From contig NW_019776079.1 in the NCBI RefSeq assembly GCF_001039355.2, forward strand, positions 824,023 through 888,022: 64,000 nt of DNA. The letters run 5' to 3'. A program made the translations under genes and the position numbers. The notes beneath the pieces are model-generated. The model was not told where the DNA came from, searched no databases, and worked only from the letters and a program-made list of their open reading frames with translations. The stretch comes from Lingula anatina (Eukaryota > Brachiopoda > Lingulata > Lingulida > Lingulidae). The stretch's first letter is position 1; each line of letters starts with the position of its first letter. Shown here one piece after another: positions 23,104-35,302 of this stretch.

Positions 23104-26100
23104 TCAGAATTGATTTGCTGGGCTGTAATGCCCGTCAATTCCGTTGTCTTCATTCAATCTCTGAAGGGAAAATGTGAAAAATACGAATAAAAAGGGGGGA
23201 AATCATTAAAAAGAAAAATATATTTACAAATAGAAACGCCCTCAAGTTCAATTTTGTTAAAACTTTGTGTGGACAAACCCATTTCCTTGCCATATTTTAC
23301 CATGATGAGAAGTTTGTAATGTTGTTATACTGTCAAGTACATTTTTATCAACAAAGAGTATGTATCGTGATAATCAAATGCAAAATACAATGTATTTTGA
23401 CGGTAAAAGCCCGTTTTTAGGCTGTGTGATTTTAACATTACCTTTTTTGTCATAGGATAAGCATTTCCGTTGGACGCTTGGCCATCTGAAGGGTCCACAA
23501 CAAACCCAGGGACGTAGCTAATCAGCTGTCTGTGCTGAACCAGAGCTGGGCCCCAGTCCACTGTAGGTCGGACCAGTTGGCGAAGACGCTGAAATATGGG
23601 ATGGCATAATTTAATAGCCATTAAACCCTTATAAACTACATATATATACTGGCATATCTTTCATATTAACGCATATCTGACCCTGTAAACTGTAAAGATA
23701 TTTATCATTAAAGTCAACAAAGCCATTATCGTAAACTTTAATAGATATACATTAAGACAGGCGTCAAAAATCTTTTTATCTATGTCTAAATCTTATCAGT
23801 AAACAATGAAACTGCAACTAACTGATCTGGTCTCCTAGGCGTTTCATAAGTGATGGAGTATACATGTACATATGCATTTCACATACCTCTGACATTGATC
23901 CTTTGAACTTGAATACGAGGAAAATAATTGGCAGGAGAACGATAGGAATGATAATGACTAGAGAGGTACAGTAGGCCAGAGCCATGGCGAAATCGGGGTA
24001 CAAGTAGTCATCTCCGAGTGTCAATCGGGAAGCTTTCACCCAAGAGAACAGCAGCACGAACTGAAAATATATAGATATTCTACTACTGCAGTTGCTGCAT
24101 CTTTCCCTTCCTTATCTTTTTGTGCACCTATAAAACCTGTTAAATAGGCCATGCAAACCTTGCGTTAATGCAAAGCAGTTAATGAATTTACCTGGCATTA
24201 AAAAGAATGAAGATCATCAGAAAGTGGACTTAAAAATAAAACGCATAAAAACCAAACGCATAACACATCTAAATCAAAGATCCGAGTTAAAACATATATA
24301 TATCATCATCATCATCATCATCAATACTAAGCTTAAGTCATTAGATATACTGTAAGGTACCAGTATAAGTCCCGGGGAAAAGATGCACCAGTTGATAGCC
24401 CACCAAGGCCATGCACAAGGGAAGCGAGTGCCCAACATGACACCGATGTCCTGCATGAAACGACGCACACCTGGAATGAAAAATGACCAAAAGTACACAT
24501 CTAGAACAGTACACGTAGTGCATTTTTATTTCTATATTTAAGTTGTTTCATTAGCATTTTCTGCGAGCAACTGAATGTTATTTGTTTAATTTAATTTCAC
24601 AAATCTCTTCTCTTGTATAAGTGATCGATTCGACTGGATAATTTAGTAACCATACATGTATATTAGCATTACTATAAAAACACTTACCATATACGTAGTT
24701 AACGGCCACGAGTTCTAATACCCCAATTAAAAGAACACTCCATCCCCCAGCGTAATTGTCCAGCAAGTTCAACATATACATTCCGCCCTAAAATATTTAT
24801 GTAGGAAATGATAATCTTATAAATCATTGAACAAATAATATGCTTCATTGCTATACACACTCTGGCGCACTATATAAAACATTCGCTTTTTACAACACTT
24901 AAAAAATATTAAAATTGCTTTTCAACCTTCCACTCCAAATATACGTAGATCCAATAATTTTGTTTTAATGTCTTCTTACTTTCAATATCTACTCACGTTT
25001 GTGCACATAGTGAGTCCTAGAAAGTAGCCAATTACACAAACCCCGCCCACTACAATAGGTTTCCAGCGACGAATTTTCGGCCAGGTATCAAGAACTGCCG
25101 TCACCACGGTTTCCAACAAAGTAAACTATAGATAAAAAATATAAATGATTCATGGTTTATATATAAAGAGAGAGAGAGAGAGAGAGAGAGCGAGATGTAC
25201 GTTGTATAATGTAAAAGAAATGCAATAGTAGACCGAAAAAGAACATCATACTTACTGCAACTGTGGACAGAAAATTATTCAATTACGAGAATAGACCTTT
25301 TTTNTCTTCTTACTTTCAATATCTACTCACGTTTGTGCACATAGTGAGTCCTAGAAAGTAGCCAATTACACAAACCCCGCCCACTACAATAGGTTTCCAG
25401 CGACGAATTTTCGGCCAGGTATCAAGAACTGCCGTCACCACGGTTTCCAACAAAGTAAACTATAGATAAAAAATATAAATGATTCATGGTTTATATATAA
25501 AGAGAGAGAGAGAGAGAGAGAGAGCGAGATGTACGTTGTATAATGTAAAAGAAATGCAATAGTAGACCGAAAAAGAACATCATACTTACTGCAACTGTGG
25601 ACAGAAAATTATTCAATTACGAGAATAGACTTTTTTTCTTTGTGTAAGTCCACAATTACCTGACTGTCTAGTCCCAGCGTTAGAAGCATAAAAAAGAAGA
25701 GTATTGCCCAAAGTGGTGCAACTGGCATTAGGGCCACGGCTTCTGGATAGACAACAAATGCCAACCCGGGCCCACTTCTGGCCACTTCATCCACGGATAC
25801 ATTCAGTTTCCCCGCCAAAAAACCGATATAGGAGAAAATGACAAAACCAGCAAAGAAACTGGTTAAGCAGTTGCCTAAGGAAACGATGATCGCATCTCTG
25901 AAAATTAACGAATGTTTTGTTTTTAAATGCAATATGATTTATTATCAAAATAAACTTACTGCAGCACACATGTCATCTTGAAATCCGAATCATCAAAAAG
26001 ATGAATAGATTGTAAAAAAGCGGATGAGAGGACGTCCAAAGAGTAATATCGTCCCAATCCCCCCCCCCCCCCCCCTCTTTGTAGATACGTACCTAAGGCA

Positions 26101-29100
26101 GTTGTTGTGGAACTTATTGTAGCTGGCGAGAGTTATCAACCCTCCCCAACACGCAGACAGCGAGAAGAATATTTGCACAGCAGCATCCTTCCACACCTAA
26201 AGTGGTAAAAATACTTTGTAGCGAGAGGGGGGAAAAGAAAGCGTTAAGAGTTGAAAATAATTAATCTAAGACGTAATATCTTTTAATTAAAATTACTTAA
26301 CTGACATTTAATCCCGTGACATTTAATCCTTTCATTTATTCATTAGTAGCAAAAGTACGATATCTTAGTAGCAAAACACATAATTTAAAGCTAACCTCCA
26401 CATCCTTCAGTCTGCTAATATCTGGATCAAGAATGTAAAACGTGATTCCCTTTAAATGCCCCTCCAGGAGAACTCCACGAATCAACAGAATGACAAGTAC
26501 GGCATATGGGAAGAGAGCAGTGAAATAGACGACCTGGAAGCGTATAGAACTATTAAAAAACATTTGTTACGCTAGAAAAATTGGTATATAGCATAGACAT
26601 TGTATTATAGCCATAAAGTTACAGTTTCAACAAATTAGTTTTGGAGAAATTTTGTTGTAAAACAGAGAGAGAGAGAGAGAGAGAGAATGTTACCTTGCCA
26701 GAAGATTTTATGCCTTTTATTAGACAAAAGAAGACAATGATCCAGGCTAGGAGCAAACACATAGCCAGCTGCCAGCGAATAGGTCCTAGGTCGTGAATAC
26801 CAGGGGAATCGTTCAATCCTAACACCACCGTGCTAAAGACAAATAATAAGTTATTGCTCCGGAAAACTTTTCTGGTCAATTCATAGATAGGTAACTGTAG
26901 ATGTACAGAAGTTGATAACACGGGTATATGTCTAATTTATGTTACTTATCTGACTACAGATGTGGTTTCTTTAAACATTATCACTTCGTTAGTCGTAAAA
27001 ATGCATCGTCGCTGGACTTATTTTCGGTCTTTTCATTTTTCCAATATATATTGTGATATTCGACAAAATGCATTAACGTATAGGATGGTTACTTCAGATA
27101 TTCTTCGCTAGCTGTGGTACGTTTGATGCTGTTGTTTTTTGCCAGGCTTTCATTCCATATCCCAATCCGTGTAGTACCGTTATAACACGTGCCGTTGTCA
27201 TATGCATCCAGCCCAAAATCGGTCGTACAGTTGAAGACATTTGGGAGAAAGTCAAAGCAATCTAAAGAAAATCCAACATGCATGTGAGGCCTAACTTGCA
27301 TACAAAATAACTCTGTACAAAATCAGGTCTACGATACACGTGTGACCGTTAATTTAATTTCAATGATTAATTTTTGATGAGGTTTGTCTATGTGGTAGAT
27401 ATCCATAGGAACATAATTGTCATCATTTCCGTGCTTGACAGCCTAAGTACTACGCACTACAACAAAATTACAATGTCACTTGAACCAAGGAGTTACAACT
27501 CCTTGCTTGAACAATGTCAAGTAAAGTTTATCCTCCACACACTGGCGACCAAGCCCTAAAAGTTATGTAGCTATGGAGATTGTTGGTGTCGAAAATTCAT
27601 CAAGATACATTGGGTGATTGTATGAAAATATAATAATCAAAGGAATTTAATGATCGGTTTGTGTTCACTAATAGGTACCAAGCCTATATCCTACCACATT
27701 TGATAAATCATATTGCATAAGGGAACATTACGACATAACACAAATGCCGGGCATAGCTAGGATTTTATTGAAATATAAACTATTCGACAGCGCTTCAATA
27801 CAAAGGATTTATCACCACCTTTCATAACAAAAAAAGGAGGCGGATTGTTAGAAAAAGAAACAAGTATAGAACGAAGTTGACTAATGGCGGTCCGCCTCGT
27901 CCGCCTAGCCTTGGACATTATGTCCAAGGCCTAGCAGAGATACCGACTTACACTCTGATGCCCACGCAGGGTCGCAATGGTCCCAGGGTAACACGCTGGT
28001 AAAGGAGGCAAACAGATAATACAGGGACCAGCCGATAATCATGTTGTAATATATGGCTACCAGCCCTGACACGATGACCATGCCATATCCGACTCCTACA
28101 AAATGAATGCATAAATCGGTCTAATACATATGACGATCCTTGTAACAATCTTTACATAGATTGTTACAGCATTTAGAAACTCAAGAAAAGAATTTTTACT
28201 TTTACAAAAATATATTGCAAAGAACATTAAAGATTTTCTGTTAAGTACTCAACCCAGTTGCTTAAATTCCGACAAATGCAGTACGCCAGTCAGGTATATT
28301 TCTTATCTTTGGCTCACTTCCTCGGGCTGAGTCGCGTGTCGACCGAATTTAAGGAGTAATTTACGAATTGGGATAAAAATATCCTGACCAACTGTTCGTA
28401 TCGTGTCAAATTTATATCAACCCTACTTTAAGGTGGACACGGTGCTTCATACTTCCGTTTATCGCCATATAAAAATAGAGTTGTATAAATGTCAATCAAC
28501 ACATACCTGTAAACAGAGGCGCCAGCTTGAAACAAGTTAGTGGGCCGCTACTGGAAAATTGACCAAGGGCAAGTTCGAGGAAGAAGATAGGCATTCCAAC
28601 CATAAATAACATAATCACATACGGGATGAAGAACGCCGCTGGAAAATGATTTCAATTACTGTAATATTTCTAGTTATGCCAAAATCTGCCTTTGTTACAA
28701 TCTTATCACTGTATGAGTAAACATTAAAAATGATTTCTTCCTGGTACTTAGCTCTGTGCCCTTTACTTTCAATATTTTAAAAATCAAACTTCTACTTACA
28801 CATCTACATGTACTTTCATACAGCTGTAAATGTGCGAGGTCTACTGCAAAAATTTTACTGACATAATATGACATTCGCTGCTAAAATATTCACATCAAAT
28901 TTGCCGCAAGTACGGCCTTACTCTATATAGGTCCTGTCCTTTGCACATCTTGACAGTTATGATAGAATTTAGAAAATTTATGTATCCCTGGAGGTACCTA
29001 AGAAGAAATCTAATAAAACTAGAAGTATAAACTAACCCACCATTAACAGAATTTTATTTGGCGATTCAAGTTTCAAAAACCCTTAAAGAGGGTCGTTAAA

Positions 29101-30396
29101 ACGATTATTTATTTTGAACATCCGTTTCATTATCATTATAATTTTTTTCATAGGTGGAAATAATTGTATACCGGGTATTTGGTTCACAAAAAATCAGTTT
29201 GGAAAAAAGTATTTGAATGTGCTGCGAGATAGGAAGAGTAAGTTCAATGTCTAACTTTAAAAAAAATTCAGATACGAACATATGATTTATGTTCATAGCA
29301 CTCGAAACTTAACTATACTAATCACCTTGCGTGGGAACTGACTCAATATCACTCACAGGACCAAATGTCTCTTTCATCCGTCTAATAAACCATGAGTCTG
29401 TTACCACAACGAACCCGCTGACTGATGAGTGTACTACATACACGTATGGTCATTCACAATACACAAAAGAATTGAATTAATTAATGGGAGAATCAGAAAT
29501 TTTGAATAACATCTCTTTGGTCATGCAAATATTTTGCATGGTTCCCAAATTATGTATTTTCCCCCTTTCCATTGAAATTCTTTGTGAGTGGTTCCTAACC
29601 ATCGACTTTTTATCTGATGGATGAAAGTTAATATAAACTTAACATTACCTCCGCCATTTTTGTAACAGAGATAAGGAAATCTCCACACATTTCCCAACCC
29701 AACGGCATAACCGAGACAGGAAAGTAAGAAGTCCAATTTCCCACTCCAGTTTCCACGTTCCTTATTTTCATCACCATTGTCAGAGTCGTTATCTCCGTCT
29801 CCGACAATTGTGGGGCCTGGCTCTGCAGGTTTTTCTCCGGCTAGGTCATTCGTGGACGCTTCAAATCCTTGATTCTGCAATATACCTTTATACTTTATAT
29901 TTCAATGAATTTGATATATTCCAACATAAAACAGAAACTTAATCGATTCAACTGCAATGTTAAAAAATAACATTTTTATTACTGTTTTAAAAAATATATG
30001 GGAAGAACCCCATACTTTCATTTAAACAAAACTTTTCTTCCTGTAGCGTTTGTCGCAGTAACGGTTAAAGTTTACACTGAAATACATTTACCCCAGTAGC
30101 TCATCGTAAATGCACGGGTGGTCGCTGATACTTTGAGTTATGAGTTTGCATGCTTAATATACTTATAAAGCTTCTATTTAATTCACATCTAAAAGTTTTA
30201 CAGATTAGTATGTCTTCTAACGCTGAAAAATAGAATGTTTAGCCCATTTTGTTGGCATTTATTCAACTTGTACACATTTCTAAAATCCACAAAAAGGATT
30301 TCATCATATCAAATATCAGTATGTGTCGACTATGTGATAGTAGGTTACATCGAAAGGTAAACTTACCGCTACCCCGTCTTTTTCTTCCTGAGCCAT
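23104..30396 (-). CDS. SLC6 sodium/chloride-dependent transporter, glycine-transporter-like
   Basis: Fifteen exons in phase give 678 residues: 30396-30367, 29874-29649, 28638-28507, 28095-27952, 27261-27093, 26832-26694, 26533-26396, 26196-26093, 25897-25660, 25125-24997, 24787-24688, 24470-24361, 24060-23887, 23588-23442 and 23160-23104. A copy of the tenth exon at 25459-25331 is treated as an assembly duplicate. TM1 is [20 protein letters not shown] followed by [16 protein letters not shown]. It has Gly where monoamine transporters have Asp, so an amino-acid substrate is expected. The large loop 2 has a Cys pair ([13 protein letters not shown]) and several N-glycosylation sequons. TM6 region [14 protein letters not shown] and [12 protein letters not shown] match glycine transporters best. 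TM7-8 has [19 protein letters not shown]. The C-terminal part contains [11 protein letters not shown]. Expected role is plasma-membrane uptake of glycine or a related amino acid. A GABA or proline transporter is the alternative. Confidence 0.93.
24971..25634. repeat. Identical block repeated on either side of an N
   Basis: 24971-25303 and 25305-25634 read the same over about 330 bases (offset 334), including an (AG)n tract. Each holds one copy of the SLC6 exon [20 protein letters not shown] to LTMCTN. The N at 25304 separates them. This looks like an unmerged contig overlap. Confidence 0.9.
26663..26686. repeat. (GA)n microsatellite
   Basis: Simple GA repeat on the plus strand, just 3' (in gene orientation) of an SLC6 exon donor. 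Confidence 0.9.
27475..27935. repeat. Region bounded by two short palindromes, shared with 20.2-20.5 kb
   Basis: CAAGGAGTTACAACTCCTTG at about 27484 and CCTTGGACATTATGTCCAAGG at about 27909 are each palindromic. The same two palindromes occur in inverted order at about 20246-20280 and 20444-20465. This suggests copies of one element family. The 27.5-27.9 kb copy is in an SLC6 intron. Confidence 0.5.
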
Positions 30397-32353
30397 GTTA
30401 GAACAATACCAGTACTATTACAAGATGTGAACAGGTGAATACCTGAGTAAGGAGTGACACCCGCGTTCGTGACACACTGAGGTGGGTTCGCCGTTGTGAT
30501 GTTCACTTCATTTGCATATATCTGTACAGGGCGAATACAGGTTGAGCCAAAATAAAACATTCTAATATATTCAGTTTAACAATCATTAGTTAAAGATGGT
30601 TATGTTTTGTTTCTTGTCAAAGACTTATGATTACAATTTTGCAATGGAAATCATATGGACGGCACATGGAGCAAATAATTTTGAAAAGGAGCATTTTACA
30701 TTTAGGTATGCCGCATTTCGTGACACCCTGTACTGAAAGTACGATTTCGTTGTAGTGACGGCTTTAGAATAGTAATGAGTATAATACTCAATGGAGTCAA
30801 TGCTTTAGTTTTTCGAGAGAGGTGCATTTGAATGAATTAAAAAACTATGAAAAGTTCTTTTAAGCAGACGTGGTGCTTTTTAGGTGTTCGCATTTAAAAT
30901 ATATGCCTTAGAACACTAGTGACACAAGTCTTAAATCTGGATTTCGGTGAGTGAGTAAAGAAAAAATAAACGGATCTAATATGTCAACCTTAATTTACAT
31001 AATTGACACAGAAATCCACCGGCCGCATTTTGCGCTTAGGCAAGACTGGGATTGGAAAAGGAAAGGGAAATTATTTAGCGTTGCGATTTAATGTGCTACT
31101 CGTTTTGCCTTGGGTGTTATGAATGACCTACGTGTGCAGCATTTTCAAATGCGACTCGGCTGTTCGGTGGCTGACATGCATACCTGCTCATCCTTTAACA
31201 TTTCTCTTAACTGGGTAAGATATATGTAGGTGATAGCAATGAGTGACAGGTTGACCTCACTGGCGAGGTGTTTACTTTTTAAACGCTGCCCAAATTAACT
31301 TGTTAGAAAAAATAACAGCTGAAATGTCTCATCAACACCAGAGTTTTGGAAGTAAAGTTTGCTTCAGCAGGTACGTGTCAACACGTCGTGTGACTCGAAC
31401 ATAACGTAACTCTGAGAGAATATAGTACTTATACGCATTTTTGTCTGTGCTTTCGAAACACATTGTTTCCCACAAAAATCGGAGTTATTCTTAAATTAAA
31501 GTTACACTGGAGATGGGAAGAATCACTCCAAAGCCACTTAATTATATTTTTTCAAACAACAGCTAAAAGTGAGTTATTGCCACTTCTCTATTTCAGTGTT
31601 CACCAAGACACCTTCATGGGACGAAGAGCCTACTCTCTGCGGTGATGGCGTAGTTGCGCAAATATTACCGCAGGACAGAACAAAAACGTGCCAAGCTTTT
31701 GTAGATGTGAAAACCTTGTGATAAAGTTCTCTCTCTGAATTTTTTTGTCCAAATTTGGTACATTTTGGATATTTTTAAAGACCGATGTAAAAAGGCATGC
31801 TTTTGTATGCCTAAGGCTATTTTCTTCCTTTTACGCCGGAACTCGGTATCCCCTATATCATTTTCGAATGACAAAATCCTTTTTCCGTTCCGCCCATGGT
31901 GCGAGGTGTGGGATGATCTTGTTACAGACCTATTATCACTGGCCTTTACCGCCTACTAAGCTTTATTACAAGTATTTTCTGTGTAGAAAAAGACTACACA
32001 AGTAATCAGGATAATAACCGTCCGTTAAACGGTGGTAGGGAACCGGTGGTAGGGAACCAAGATCTCCGTGCACCGAACCTTTCTAATAATTGCAGCTGTT
32101 TGATAAAATACTCATCACACTCTCCAGCTTTTATTTTAATTTGTAAGAGATTATAAAATTCAGAGATTTTGACAGCTTTTCTAATATTTCAGATCTGTTT
32201 TTACCTCCCACGAGAGCGGCGAAATAATAGTTAATGGTCTTCGGCATGTGAAATAAAGCAAAGCCAAACAAAATTAACATCTTGTTCTATGTTGATTTCT
32301 TTATTTATCTTAGTAAAAGAAATGTCACAAATTGATTCAGGATGTCATTCCCT
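30397..32353. other. Intergenic between SLC6 5' end and RPS20 3' end
   Basis: No recognisable gene. Open frames on both strands at 31.4-32.0 kb (up to 86 codons) show no known motif. Confidence 0.5.
32300..32305 (-). terminator. Polyadenylation signal AATAAA (RPS20)
   Basis: AATAAA on the minus strand, about 50 bp after the RPS20 stop codon, which is the expected spacing for a ribosomal-protein mRNA with a short 3'UTR. Confidence 0.6.
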
Positions 32354-33755
<1,402 letters not shown>

Positions 33756-34261
33756 AATGTATTTATCTGGCCGACGTATTCAATGTAATTAACACAGAAC
33801 AGCGGTGAGCCAGTAACTTCTGATCCACAAGATGCTTCTCGACACGAGGGATCTTCGGGAAAGAGGTCGGTTTAGGTTGGGAGTATATAATGTAAGCAAT
33901 GGGTAGAAGGCTTTTGACCTTCACCACTTACATCTAGAAAAAATCATCTATCTTTCAACCAAAAATTTTAACATCAAAATATTTCAATGAGCATAATCTT
34001 TTTTGTCGAAAATACTAAGAAATTGGCTATGAAATATTTTTTTTACCAAAATATCGTTGAGCTTTCTCCCCTTAATTGGACAAGTTTATTATGATCCCGG
34101 ACACGCGAGAAGAGTTATTTTGGTAAATTTGACATGGTTTTGAATAAAGCATTTACAAAATATTATGATTACTCAATATCCAATAGTCGAATGGTTGTTA
34201 ATGTCCATGAGAGTTTGAATCTGAAAAAAAAAACGTAATCTTCCACGTTTGACGATCCAAC
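33756..34261. promoter_or_regulatory. Divergent promoter region, RPS20 (-) and TM9SF4 (+)
   Basis: The two initiator codons point away from each other across 506 bp. The RPS20 side has a TOP-like pyrimidine tract (33857-33866). The TM9SF4 ATG has a good context (CCAACATGGCG). No TATA box was assigned. A shared bidirectional promoter is inferred from geometry only. Confidence 0.5.
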
Positions 34262-35262
34262 ATGGCGACGAAGGTGAGTTGTGAGACTCAACGTAAGTTA
34301 GCTGGGTATATTTATGTCGAATGCAGTACCTTTATTTTAGTGATTGGCAGTGGTGAAGTGCAGTCGACTTTTCAGTGGTTTATTCCTTTAAGCCACACTA
34401 AAATTCTGGCATAGGTGATGTTTAATTTGAAATTAACTCTTAAAACAGCCCGCCCATCTTTGCATACAGTACTTTCTTGATGTCATCTGACTATAATGCG
34501 ATTTTGTCTCAGCCTTACGCAAGTGGGCTGAATCATACGGTAAATGTCTCACACACTTCTTTCGAAAGTATATGAGGTGCATTTTAAGTTTTCTGACATA
34601 AAACGTAAGACTCAAACATTTTGTTTGGCTAGCTGTATTCTTTTAATGTTTGGTCAGCTTTGGACCTTCACTTGGCACTGACGCCGTGACACTGTGCAAA
34701 TTTCGATCAAGAAATGTGTCGCTTTTATTTTTGTAACTATAAATCATAGTGCTTAGGTAGTTAACAAATCATAACTTTTATTGGACGATGTCTTTTCTTT
34801 GTCCCATAGTACAGCCCTGTGTGAGAGTAAAAAAAACAACTTAATATGCTGACAACTGGCCAGCCATTTAGCATTCATTCTGCAACCAAAGCTATGCTTA
34901 TGCCTCCTTTCTACGACCACAGCGATGCCAGTTTCATGGTCGCACAAAGGATGCAGAAAAGATGCCATCCATTGTAAAGGGAGCTTAACAGATTTCCAAC
35001 ATACAATAAATTCAAGCATAATTTATTAAAACCGCTGTTTTTGCCATTGTTTTATAAAAACTGTATGGTTACAGTTCATTGATATATTTGGGTTCCAGAT
35101 GAAAGGTTTCTATGCCATATGTCTATGTTGGCTGCTTACCATTCCTTTGGATGTTAAAGGTTTTTATGTACCAGGTGTGGCACCAGTTGAATTTGCTGAT
35201 AAACAAGATGTAGAAGTCAAGGTAAATATTTGATACTAAATTGAAATGTGTGCCTCTTTGCC

Positions 35263-35302
<40 letters not shown>

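Noticed and set aside
31463-32005. Overlapping plus-strand frames of 60-86 codons
   Set aside because: No recognisable domain and no splice continuity.
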